Shown here in pieces: positions 1-6,837 of a stretch of DNA of 14,787 nt. The notes under the pieces are model-generated. The model did not search any database and had not been told where the DNA came from. It worked only from the letters and a program-made list of their open reading frames with translations. The stretch is from assembly GCA_024696725.1 (NCBI GenBank), contig JAILGO010000042.1, forward strand, positions 1 through 14,787, given 5' to 3'. Position 1 is the stretch's first letter; every line of letters begins with the position of its first letter. The position numbers and the translations under genes were made by a program. The stretch comes from Eubacterium sp. GTDB taxonomy: Bacteria; Bacillota; Clostridia; Oscillospirales; Acutalibacteraceae.

Positions 1-1008
1 AGCCCGATTACCGATATTTACTATCAGGGCACCTCGGAAGAGTGGGCTGCCGTAAATAAAGGTACGGGAAATACCGTGTTCGATACGGCGACGATGCACT
101 TTAATGAGCTTCCCGAATGTGATACGCATATCTGGAACGACGGCGAAGTAACAACTCCGCCGACCTGCGCACAAAAGTGAGTTGTTACCTGTGCCTGTAC
201 GGTATGCTCTAATACAAGAACAGAGGATATCGACCCGACGGGCGAGCATACCTGGAACGACGGCGAGGTAACGACTCCGCCAACCTGCGCACAAAAGGGA
301 GTTAAGACCTATACCTGTACTGAATGTTCAGCAACAAGAACAGAGGATATCGACCCGACGGGAGAACACACCTGGAACGACGGCGAAGTAACGACTCCGC
401 CGACCTGCGCACAAAAGGGAGTTAAGACCTATACCTGTACGGTATGCTCTAATACTAGAACAGAGGATATCGACCCGACGGGCGAGCACACCTGGAACGA
501 AGGCGAAGTAACGACTCCGCCGACCTGCGCACAGAAAGGTGTTAAGACTTATACCTGCACCGCTTGCGGAGAAACAAAGACTGAGATAATTGAAGCAACG
601 GGCGAGCATACTCCCGCAGCTGATAAAGCCGTTCCCGCAACCTTTAAGAAAACCGGACTGACAAAGGGTTCTCACTGCTCTGTATGCGGAGAAGTTCTTA
701 CAGCACAGAAAACCGTTCCTAAGCTTAAAAAGCCGTCAATTAAACGGCTCAGGCTGAACAGTAAAGGACTTACGGTAATATGGAAAAGTGTTAAAAAGGT
801 TCACGGCTATAAGATTCAGATAAGTACCTCTAAAAAGTTCGCTAAATCAAAAACAAGAACCTATACGGTTAAGAATCAGAAGCAGGCAAAACGTATCTTT
901 AAGAAATATAAAAAGGGTAAGTATTTCGTACGTATAAGAGCCTATAAGAAGATTAATAAGAAGATGCGCTTCTCTAAATGGAGTAAGCCGAAAAGTATAA
1001 AAAAGTAA
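1..1008 (+). pseudogene. 3' part of a secreted BspA-like LRR / 40-residue-repeat / Fn3-like surface protein, interrupted by TGA
   Basis: The gene enters the window already open in frame 1 and ends at TAA (1006-1008), 335 codons in view. The first ~35 codons (IYYQGTSEEWAAV, then NTVFDTATMHF) resemble the closing strand of BspA-type leucine-rich repeats (LRR_5). Codons 41-240 are five 40-residue repeats with a GEHTWNDGEV...PTCAQKG...YTCTVC pattern. Codons 241-335 are a very Lys-rich Fn3-like domain (GYKIQISTSKKF ... YFVRIRAYKK ... FSKWSKPK). Codon 60 (178-180) is TGA where three of the other four copies have GGA or GGT (Gly), so the frame is broken by one base, and I see no good restart downstream. 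The product was probably an exported adhesin-like protein. Either this is a pseudogene or the TGA is a sequence error. A bidirectional hairpin follows the stop. The LRR assignment rests on a short stretch. Confidence 0.8.
121..720 (+). repeat. Five in-frame 120-bp tandem repeats (40 residues each)
   Basis: Units lie at 121-240, 241-360, 361-480, 481-600 and a degenerate one at 601-720, with no length variation. Units 2 and 3 differ at about 12 of 120 bases. Their first halves differ only at synonymous sites. The second halves of units 1 and 3 share the VCSNTRTEDIDPT coding block, while unit 2 carries ECSATRTEDIDPT, a mosaic typical of unequal crossing-over or gene conversion. Intact units carry one His (EHT) and three Cys (PTC, CxxC). 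Confidence 0.95.
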
Positions 1009-1012
1009 AATT

Positions 1013-1047
1013 AAAACGCTGTTGTGATAAACACAACAGCGTTTTTT
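1013..1047. terminator. Bidirectional rho-independent terminator
   Basis: A 14-bp perfect stem (1013-1026 with 1032-1045) with loop ATAAA is followed on the plus strand by a T run (1042-1047). On the minus strand the arm ends in TTTT followed by AATTTTA. It lies between convergent stops at 1008 and 1057, so it can end both the repeat-protein gene and the lipoprotein gene. Confidence 0.93.
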
Positions 1048-1056
1048 ATGTGCTTT

Positions 1057-2043
1057 TTAGCTCCACTTAAGCGCCTTGATGCTGAAGCCGAGCGAGTTGT
1101 CAAGTCTGTTTCTCTGAACGATAGCGATAACGTTTTTATACTTTCCGGCGTCGGTAACGGTTCCTACTACCTTATAGTAATTACCGTAGCCTAAATCCTC
1201 AAAGTGGTCAATCGTTACGTCCTGAGCCTTTGGCTCGAAGCTTCTTACTACGAAGGTATCGTTTGCTTCGTTATAGATAAGCTTATCCGCAAAGCCTTCG
1301 CTGTTTACTCTTGACTTGAAGTTAACGACTGTCTGACCGAAGTATTTGAAGAGGTCGATTACTACCGTACCCGCTGCAAAATACTCCGTAGAAATACCGT
1401 CTCTCTGAAGCATCCACATCGCCGCGTGCGCAGCGCAGCTAATCGGTACTCCTTCGCTGTTTTCATAGCTTGCAACATAGAGATAGGGAACCTCGAGCAT
1501 ATTCTTGATAATCTGCTGGTCGTCTACGTTAAATACAACTCTCTCGCCGCTGTCGCTTGTAAGCGGAACACCCTCAGCGGTTTTTTTAGTCGTGATTTCG
1601 GGCTCTGTGGTCTGGTCGTCCTTCTTCGTCGGAACCGTAGTCGACTCGGTGGTTTTAGTCGTCTGACCCTTCTTTGTTGACTTCGGAGCCTGCGTAGTAG
1701 GTCTTGTGGTTATCTCTACGTCGGTGTCGATTGTAACCTCTTTGCCGTGCTTATCCGTAACGATTTCGCCGTCCTTGCCGATAAGCTTAGCTACCGTTCT
1801 GCCCTTCTTGTCGAGCTCATATTTTACGGCAACCTCGGTTGTTACCGTGTTTCCGTCCTTGTCGGTAACCTCTTTTCCTTTTTCGTCGGTAACGGGTACG
1901 TTTTCAAAACCAAAGTCCGCGTTAACGTCCTCGATACCCTGCTCCGACGTGCCGGTGTTATCCTCGCCTTCTTTTTTGCAGGCAGCAAAAGCGCCTGTTA
2001 AAAGAACAGCTAAAGCGAGTAAAATGGCTATACCTTTCTTCAA
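1057..2043 (-). CDS. Secreted lipoprotein with D-x-x-G-x-x-V repeats, Thr/Lys linker and unrecognised C-terminal domain
   Basis: From the TTG start at 2043 the product has 328 residues. It begins MKKGIAILLALAVLLTGAFAAC, a lipoprotein signal with Cys22 as the likely lipidated residue (the lipobox AFAAC has Phe rather than Leu at -3). Residues 52-103 hold about five short copies of D-x-x-G-x-x-V (TDEKGKEV, TDKDGNTV, LDKKGRTV, GKDGEIV, TDKHGKEV). Residues 106-155 are a Thr/Lys/Pro-rich linker of the kind used to cross the cell wall. Residues 160-328 form a folded domain I cannot assign. It contains ISCAAHAAMWMLQRDG (201-216) and a C-terminal alpha/beta part. An upstream ATG at 2094 is in frame, but it lies upstream of the expected transcription start and has no ribosome site, whereas TTG 2043 has AAGAGGTG six bases before it. 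The gene is monocistronic and faces the repeat-protein gene. Confidence 0.85.
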   Translation of the reverse strand: MKKGIAILLALAVLLTGAFAACKKEGEDNTGTSEQGIEDVNADFGFENVPVTDEKGKEVTDKDGNTVTTEVAVKYELDKKGRTVAKLIGKDGEIVTDKHGKEVTIDTDVEITTRPTTQAPKSTKKGQTTKTTESTTVPTKKDDQTTEPEITTKKTAEGVPLTSDSGERVVFNVDDQQIIKNMLEVPYLYVASYENSEGVPISCAAHAAMWMLQRDGISTEYFAAGTVVIDLFKYFGQTVVNFKSRVNSEGFADKLIYNEANDTFVVRSFEPKAQDVTIDHFEDLGYGNYYKVVGTVTDAGKYKNVIAIVQRNRLDNSLGFSIKALKWS

Positions 2044-2049
2044 ATAAAA

Positions 2050-2057
2050 CACCTCTT
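2050..2057 (-). promoter_or_regulatory. Ribosome binding site deciding a TTG start
   Basis: Read on the minus strand this is AAGAGGTG, six bases before TTG 2043. The in-frame ATG at 2094 has no comparable site, and the encoded signal peptide starts properly only from the TTG. Confidence 0.85.
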
Positions 2058-2077
2058 GATATGTCAATTCATTATGT

Positions 2078-2106
2078 ATTATAAATTGAAACATATAAAA
2101 TGTAAA
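2078..2106 (-). promoter_or_regulatory. Strong sigma-A-type promoter of the lipoprotein gene
   Basis: The minus strand reads TTTACA (2106-2101), a 17-base spacer, then a perfect TATAAT (2083-2078). Transcription should start near 2071, giving a leader of about 28 bases before TTG 2043. Confidence 0.8.
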
Positions 2107-2160
2107 TAGAAAAATTTAATTACAACAATTTTTTTACGATTAATTCACAGATTTTACATA

Positions 2161-2189
2161 TTTTGTATTCCCGTTAATGTTAATATAGT
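2161..2189 (+). promoter_or_regulatory. Candidate promoter of the small membrane-protein gene
   Basis: TTTTGT (2161-2166), 17 bases, then TATAGT (2184-2189). The -35 is a poor match to TTGACA, so this is a weak call. It is back to back with the promoter of the lipoprotein gene in the AT-rich gap 2107-2160. Confidence 0.3.
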
Positions 2190-2213
2190 TACATAATATT
2201 AAGGAAGTACCCT

Positions 2214-2744
2214 ATGAAAAAAGCATCCGTTATAGCATTCGCGGGAGTAGCCGCTGCGCTGACCTTCGTTCTTCTTTATCTCGGCTCGGTAATGTGGATA
2301 TTTGCTTATACCGCTCCGCTTTTCTGCGGACTTATAATTATGGTTATTAATACGACGTTCGGTAAAAAATACGCGCTTTCGGTGTTTTTTGCCGCTTCGG
2401 TACTCGGGCTTCTTCTTTCGCCCGACAGGGAAGCGAGCCTCGTTTATACCTTCTTTTTCGGCTACTATCCGATTATAAAGGATAAGCTTGAATTAATAAA
2501 ACCGAAGGCGCTCGGCTTTATCGTTAAGCTTATTATCTTTAACCTGGGAATAGCCGCAAGCCAGCTTATACTTATTTACGTTCTCGGCGTTCCGCTTGAC
2601 GGAGAGCTCGGAAAATGGGGAATTCCTTTGTTTATCGTTCTTCTTAACGTCGTTTTTATATCTTACGAAAGACTTTACGGCGTTATGCTGAAGCTTTATA
2701 AAACAAAATTTGAAAGCCGCATTAGTAATATGCTGAATAAATGA
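2214..2744 (+). CDS. Small multi-pass integral membrane protein of unknown function
   Basis: A 176-residue, strongly hydrophobic protein with about five or six membrane segments (roughly 5-25, 29-48, 53-69, 73-89, 101-125, 136-150) and a basic C-terminal tail. A conserved-looking stretch at 69-93 (SPDREASLVYTFFFGYYPIIK) lies between segments. The overall size and hydrophobicity resemble membrane proteins of Clostridia that are sometimes described as S-component-like subunits of ECF vitamin transporters, but I see no motif that proves transport and name no substrate. AAGGAAG (2201-2207) is six bases before the ATG. The TGA stop is immediately followed by TAA. I see no terminator before the next gene, so read-through into the protease gene is possible. 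Confidence 0.85.
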   Translation: MKKASVIAFAGVAAALTFVLLYLGSVMWIFAYTAPLFCGLIIMVINTTFGKKYALSVFFAASVLGLLLSPDREASLVYTFFFGYYPIIKDKLELIKPKALGFIVKLIIFNLGIAASQLILIYVLGVPLDGELGKWGIPLFIVLLNVVFISYERLYGVMLKLYKTKFESRISNMLNK

Positions 2745-2779
2745 TAAGCGTTGTATTCAAAAATAAATGTTTTGTGATA

Positions 2780-2807
2780 TTTTGTTCCTTTTAAGGACAT
2801 ATATAGT
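2780..2807 (+). promoter_or_regulatory. Candidate promoter of the mini-ORF/protease unit, with a small dyad in the spacer
   Basis: TTTTGT (2780-2785), 16 bases, TATAGT (2802-2807), which would start transcription near 2814, just before the mini-ORF ribosome site. An imperfect inverted repeat, TGTTCCTT-TT-AAGGACA (2783-2799), lies within it and could be an operator. Both calls are weak. Confidence 0.3.
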
Positions 2808-2829
2808 GGAAAAATCATAAAGAGGTGAT

Positions 2830-2865
2830 ATGAAAAAAACAGGCGTTCTATTAACTAAAAAATAA
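2830..2865 (+). CDS. 11-codon leader mini-ORF (MKKTGVLLTKK)
   Basis: ATG 2830 to TAA 2863-2865 encodes MKKTGVLLTKK. It is preceded by AAAGAGGTGAT (2819-2829), which matches the 16S anti-Shine-Dalgarno complement better than the site of the following gene, although the spacing is short (about four bases after GAGG). Its stop is 16 bases before the protease ATG. It could be a leader peptide that raises or conditions translation of the protease, or chance. No attenuator hairpin is visible here. Confidence 0.35.
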   Translation: MKKTGVLLTKK

Positions 2866-2881
2866 CATTACGGAGATTATT

Positions 2882-5800
2882 ATGAAATTTTTATTTAAAA
2901 AATCGCTGGCTGTAATGCTGGCTGCAATAATGTCGCTTTCCTTCGCGGCATTTCCCGTTTCGGCTTCGGCTGCTATGCTTAGTCTTGAAAAGAAAAACGA
3001 AGGAAAATACGCAAAGGGAGAGGCTATCGTTGTTCTCGAAAACACCGCGGGAAGTAATTATCTTAAGGCTGCTAACGCTTCCGCCCTTTACGGAAAAAGT
3101 GTAAAAATTAAAAAAACATATTCCTTTACGGGAAAAAGCAGACTCAGTAAAATGAGTCTTGCCGTTCTTAAATCCGATAGGTATTCGACGGAGCAGCTTG
3201 TAAGAAAGCTCAGAAAAAACCGCGCCGTTAAATATGCTTTTGCTAACAGCTATAAAGAGGCGTATGATATTACTGCCGACGAGTATTCGAAGTATCAGTG
3301 GGCTCTTGAAAACACGGGCCAGAACGGCGGTACCACAGGTCTTGACGTCAACGCCGAGGGTCTCTGGAGCGCGGCTGAGGGCTCTGAAAAAGAACAGATT
3401 ATTGCCGTTGTCGATACAGGCTTTGATTTTACACATCCGGATTTAAAGGATATTGCCTGGACTAATACGCACGGCTCTAAGCTTCTCGGTAAGCACGGCT
3501 ATGACTTCTCAAACGGAGATACCGACCCTCAGGACGATAACGGACACGGCACTCACTGCGCGGGAATTATCGCCGCAGCTGCCGATAATAACGAAGGTAT
3601 AAGCGGTATCAGCAAAAGCCATACTAAGATTATGCCTCTTAAATGGCTCGATGAAGACGGAGGCGGCTTTACCGAGGACGTCCTTTCCGCTTATGAATAT
3701 ATTAACAGAGCTATTGACCTCGGTGAAAACGTAGTAGCTATAAGCAACAGCTGGGGCGGTATGGCGGATGAGGATGAGCTCCACGCTTTTGAGGAAATAT
3801 TCAATAACTTCGGCGAAAAGGGAGTAATCTCTCTTGTGGCTGCGGGTAATGAGTCTACCGATATCACCGATGCTATAGTTGAAAAGACGGAATTTTTAGG
3901 TATTGAATTTGAAGAGAAATATTATATTTCTCCCGCTTCATGCCAGAGTCCTTACAGCTTAACAGTAGCCGCTACTAATGAAAACGACGAGCTTGCGGGC
4001 TTTTCAAACTATTCAGATAAAAGAGTCGACGTTGCGGCTCCCGGCTGTGATATCCTCTCGAGCGTATCCTTCGATTGCTTTAACCCGTCGATCTATTCTG
4101 ATGAAAAGAAAGCGGCAGTTGTATCTCAGTTTCAGGATTTTGACGGTACGGTAACCTCTTCCGATTTAGGTTATCCGAAGATGGTTGATATCCCCCATGA
4201 GGACAGCAAGGATTACTTTAGTGTTGATTTCTCCTCAAATGCTACCGTAGCTCAGCTTGATAAGCATTTCGGCGATTCGGGTAAATCTCTTGCAGTAATT
4301 ACTCAGGATGAAATTGAACAGCCCGAGGATGAGGACGAGGATAAAAATGCGCTTCTTTACTGCTTTGAGATTCCTTATACTATCCCTGACGCCGATAAGA
4401 ATTACAGCGTAAGCTTTATGGCTTCGGGCAGTTCGGACTGCATAGCTCTTGTAAACGACGTTCCCGCCGACTTCGAGGTTAAAGAGAATCTGGAAGATAT
4501 GATTAACGGACCCTATTCAGTCGGTGATTTCGGTGGCGAAAAGGGCAGCGCCCGCTGGTCGCACGTAACCCGAAATTTCGACGTAAGCAATAAGTCGCTT
4601 TATAAGAAATCAACCGACAGGAAGATTGTTGTCATAGCTCAGGTCTTCGAAAAGAATACCGAATTAATCATTGACGATTTCGCAGTCAGTACACAGGGTA
4701 TTGATACCGCTGAGTTCGGGAAATATGACTTCTATAACGGAACCTCAATGGCTACGCCGTTCGTTGCGGGCGCTGTCGCTCTTTTAAAGAACGCATTTCC
4801 CGACGCTACCGCGCGCGACGTTATAAATATGATTAAGAATACGGGAAGAAGCGTTGAGGGACTTAAGGATAAGGTCGAAAGCGGAAAAGTCCTTTCGCTT
4901 GATAATACGGATAAAACTCCGCCGATGCTTTTCAACGCGAAGTATGATGAAAAAGGAAACGTTGTGCTTGAGGGCTCGTTTAAAGACGTTACCTCGGTTA
5001 AGGCTGACGGAAAAACGGTTAAACCCACAGCCTCAAAGCAGTCCGAAATCGTGCTTCCCGACAGCTCGTACAATACGAAAAAGGTTACCTTTACAGTTGA
5101 CAACGCTTACGGAACCGACACCTATACGGGACTTCTTTCAAGGAAAAAGCTTATTGAAAAGTCCGATGAGGTCGAGGGCGAGCCTATGAATACCTCGGGC
5201 GGCTTTATGCTTCCCGCGGGCGATAAGGCATACTACATTTCCTCGCTTAACACGATAGGCTCCGTTTCATACGACAGCGATATGGGAATGTATATGTACG
5301 ACGAGTTCTCTGCGCCTCAGATTGACGTTTCTAAGCTGTTTGAAACGAAGAACGATAACGCGGAGATATTCGCTACGGTAACCTCTGCGGTTTACAGTAA
5401 CGAAAAAATCTTCTTTACCGCAGTCCGTGAGATTGTAACCTCAGGCGGTGCGGTAATCGGCTACGATAACGCCTTCGGTTATACTGACATTACGGGCGGC
5501 GATACGGTTAAGCTTTGCGAGCTTCCCGACGAAGCGATGTTCGGCTCGTCGCTTGCGGCATATAACGGTAATATCTATCTTGCCGGCGGTATCGACGAGG
5601 AAAGCAATACCTACAGCGACGCGGTATATCTTTATAACACCTCTAAAAAGGTGTTCGCAAAGCAGTCCGCAAAGCTTCCGACGGCAAGAGCTTACACAAG
5701 CTTCCTTCAGTACGGAAATAAGCTTTACGGAGTTTACGGCGCACAGGCTGACGGAAATATGCCCGCTATTATCTGCTTCGACGGCGCTAAGTGGAGCGCG

Positions 5801-6718
5801 TCAAAGGTTAAGTTCGATACCGACGACTTCAATGAATACCCGATAAGTGAAACAGATACCGTCAGGGTATACAGAGGCAACCTCGGTATAGGTAAAAACG
5901 GACTCTTCCTTAACGGCGTATATCTTTACGGCTTCGGCGATACTTATGATTACGACGTTTCGGGCGATAAGCTTGTCGCTTCCGCATACTCTGCAAAGAA
6001 TACGCTTGACGGCGTTAAGCTTATAGGCACTACGCTTCCCGGCTGCTTTATAGGATACGAAGTGGTTACCGACGATATTGATATTGACGATATTGATATC
6101 AGCGCGTACGGACTTACAAGAAAGGTTATCTTCGGCGACGAAGATATCGAGCCCGTCGTCGACGATTTCACGGACGATTTCGATATAGAGCCCGTAGCGT
6201 ATAAGCTCAATACCGCTACCGCCTACGCCAAGGTGACCTCATCGGTTAAAAACGCGAAGGTTAAGCCCTCCAAGATGAACGTCGCGTACGGCGATACGGT
6301 TACCGTTAAGGTAACGCCTAAGGCGGGTTACGCTGTTCAGAGCATAAGCGCTAACGGTAAGGTCGCTTCAATAAATTCCGAAAAGGCAACCGTAAGAGCA
6401 ACTGCTGCCAAGATTAATATTACCGCTTCCGTTAAATACGTCGCTCCCGCTAAGGTTAAGGGCGTAAAGGCTAAGGTAAATAAGAAGAATCCGAATAAGG
6501 TTACCGTAAGCTGGAAGAGGGCTAAAAAGGCTAAGGGCTATCAGGTCCAGCAGTATAAAAAGGGAAGATGGAAGACCGTTAAAACGATTAAAAAGGCTAA
6601 AAAGGTAAAATGTACACTTAAGGCTAAGAAGGGCGCTAAGTTCCGCGTAAGAGCCTTCGGTAAATACAATAAAAAGACCTATTACGGAAAATGGTCAAAG
6701 GCTGTTAAAGCTAAATAG
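2882..6718 (+). CDS. Secreted subtilisin-like serine protease (S8), multidomain, with an insertion in the catalytic domain
   Basis: The 1278-residue product has a signal peptide (1-30, cleavage after VSASA) and a propeptide-like region (about 41-128). The S8 catalytic domain has Asp178 (VVDTGFDFTHPDL), His222 (NGHGTHCAG), oxyanion Asn323 (AAGNES) and Ser622 (NGTSMATPFVAG), so all catalytic residues are present. In ordinary subtilisins APG and GTSMA are about 20 residues apart. Here APG is at 386-388 and GTSMA at 620-624, leaving a ~210-residue insertion (about 400-612) that ends in LIIDDFAVS, which resembles a jelly-roll carbohydrate-binding-type sandwich. After the protease come an Ig-like segment (about 679-752), a Kelch-like propeller (about 770-1060, e.g. 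NIYLAGGIDEESNTYSDAVYLYN), Asp-rich linkers (1064-1104), an InlB-B-repeat-like domain (about 1110-1187) and a Lys-rich Fn3-like end (1190-1278). There is no LPXTG or dockerin. GGAG (2872-2875) precedes the ATG by six bases. Likely an extracellular or wall-associated protease; its substrate is unknown. Confidence 0.93.
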   Translation: MKFLFKKSLAVMLAAIMSLSFAAFPVSASAAMLSLEKKNEGKYAKGEAIVVLENTAGSNYLKAANASALYGKSVKIKKTYSFTGKSRLSKMSLAVLKSDRYSTEQLVRKLRKNRAVKYAFANSYKEAYDITADEYSKYQWALENTGQNGGTTGLDVNAEGLWSAAEGSEKEQIIAVVDTGFDFTHPDLKDIAWTNTHGSKLLGKHGYDFSNGDTDPQDDNGHGTHCAGIIAAAADNNEGISGISKSHTKIMPLKWLDEDGGGFTEDVLSAYEYINRAIDLGENVVAISNSWGGMADEDELHAFEEIFNNFGEKGVISLVAAGNESTDITDAIVEKTEFLGIEFEEKYYISPASCQSPYSLTVAATNENDELAGFSNYSDKRVDVAAPGCDILSSVSFDCFNPSIYSDEKKAAVVSQFQDFDGTVTSSDLGYPKMVDIPHEDSKDYFSVDFSSNATVAQLDKHFGDSGKSLAVITQDEIEQPEDEDEDKNALLYCFEIPYTIPDADKNYSVSFMASGSSDCIALVNDVPADFEVKENLEDMINGPYSVGDFGGEKGSARWSHVTRNFDVSNKSLYKKSTDRKIVVIAQVFEKNTELIIDDFAVSTQGIDTAEFGKYDFYNGTSMATPFVAGAVALLKNAFPDATARDVINMIKNTGRSVEGLKDKVESGKVLSLDNTDKTPPMLFNAKYDEKGNVVLEGSFKDVTSVKADGKTVKPTASKQSEIVLPDSSYNTKKVTFTVDNAYGTDTYTGLLSRKKLIEKSDEVEGEPMNTSGGFMLPAGDKAYYISSLNTIGSVSYDSDMGMYMYDEFSAPQIDVSKLFETKNDNAEIFATVTSAVYSNEKIFFTAVREIVTSGGAVIGYDNAFGYTDITGGDTVKLCELPDEAMFGSSLAAYNGNIYLAGGIDEESNTYSDAVYLYNTSKKVFAKQSAKLPTARAYTSFLQYGNKLYGVYGAQADGNMPAIICFDGAKWSASKVKFDTDDFNEYPISETDTVRVYRGNLGIGKNGLFLNGVYLYGFGDTYDYDVSGDKLVASAYSAKNTLDGVKLIGTTLPGCFIGYEVVTDDIDIDDIDISAYGLTRKVIFGDEDIEPVVDDFTDDFDIEPVAYKLNTATAYAKVTSSVKNAKVKPSKMNVAYGDTVTVKVTPKAGYAVQSISANGKVASINSEKATVRATAAKINITASVKYVAPAKVKGVKAKVNKKNPNKVTVSWKRAKKAKGYQVQQYKKGRWKTVKTIKKAKKVKCTLKAKKGAKFRVRAFGKYNKKTYYGKWSKAVKAK
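6071..6100 (+). repeat. Two tandem 15-bp repeats encoding (DDIDI)2 in the protease linker
   Basis: GACGATATTGATATT is followed directly by GACGATATTGATATC (14 of 15 bases identical), giving DDIDIDDIDI at residues 1064-1073. With the second acidic patch at 1086-1104 it makes an Asp-rich linker before the InlB-like and Lys-rich domains. Confidence 0.9.
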
Positions 6719-6727
6719 TTTTATACG

Positions 6728-6757
6728 AAAAGGCATCGCTTCGGCGATGCCTTTTTT
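6728..6757 (+). terminator. Rho-independent terminator of the protease gene
   Basis: A 12-bp stem (6728-6739 with 6744-6755) closes a TTCG tetraloop with a C-G closing pair, and the T run is 6752-6757. It begins nine bases after the protease stop. Confidence 0.95.
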
Positions 6758-6760
6758 GTT

Positions 6761-6778
6761 ATCAAATTGTCATTTGAT
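6761..6778 (+). promoter_or_regulatory. Candidate operator upstream of the arabinose operon
   Basis: A perfect 7-bp inverted repeat, ATCAAAT-TGTC-ATTTGAT, overlaps or abuts the -35 region of the arabinose promoter. Its position suits a repressor site. It does not match the Bacillus AraR box (ATTTGTACGTACAAAT), and no regulator gene is in the window. Confidence 0.4.
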
Positions 6779-6808
6779 TTTGCACATAGTGTATAGTATA
6801 TTTAATAT
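6774..6808 (+). promoter_or_regulatory. Promoter region of the arabinose operon
   Basis: Two overlapping candidates are visible. One is TTGCAC (6780-6785), 17 bases, TAATAT (6803-6808). The other is TTGATT (6774-6779), 17 bases, TATATT (6797-6802). Both lie between the preceding terminator and the kinase ATG. I see no catabolite-repression (cre) site. Confidence 0.6.
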
Positions 6809-6837
6809 AGATTATTATAATTTACGGGAGAAACGCT

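Noticed and set aside
178..180. TGA read as Gly (as in SR1/Gracilibacteria), as Trp, or as selenocysteine
   Set aside because: No other internal in-frame TGA occurs in the long clear genes here, although Gly and Trp are common in them, and TGA sits at the ends of the membrane-protein, araA and ABC genes. The other repeats have Gly at this position, not Cys, and no convincing SECIS-like hairpin follows.
121..720. CRISPR array or other non-coding repeat array
   Set aside because: The 120-bp units are contiguous with no spacers, keep one reading frame and vary mostly at synonymous or conservative sites, so they are protein repeats.
1441..1488. C39/papain-like protease motif in the lipoprotein (ISCAAHAAMWML)
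   Set aside because: The Cys-plus-helix look is superficial. The usual Q-C-G-P/A context and a following catalytic His/Asp arrangement are not evident.
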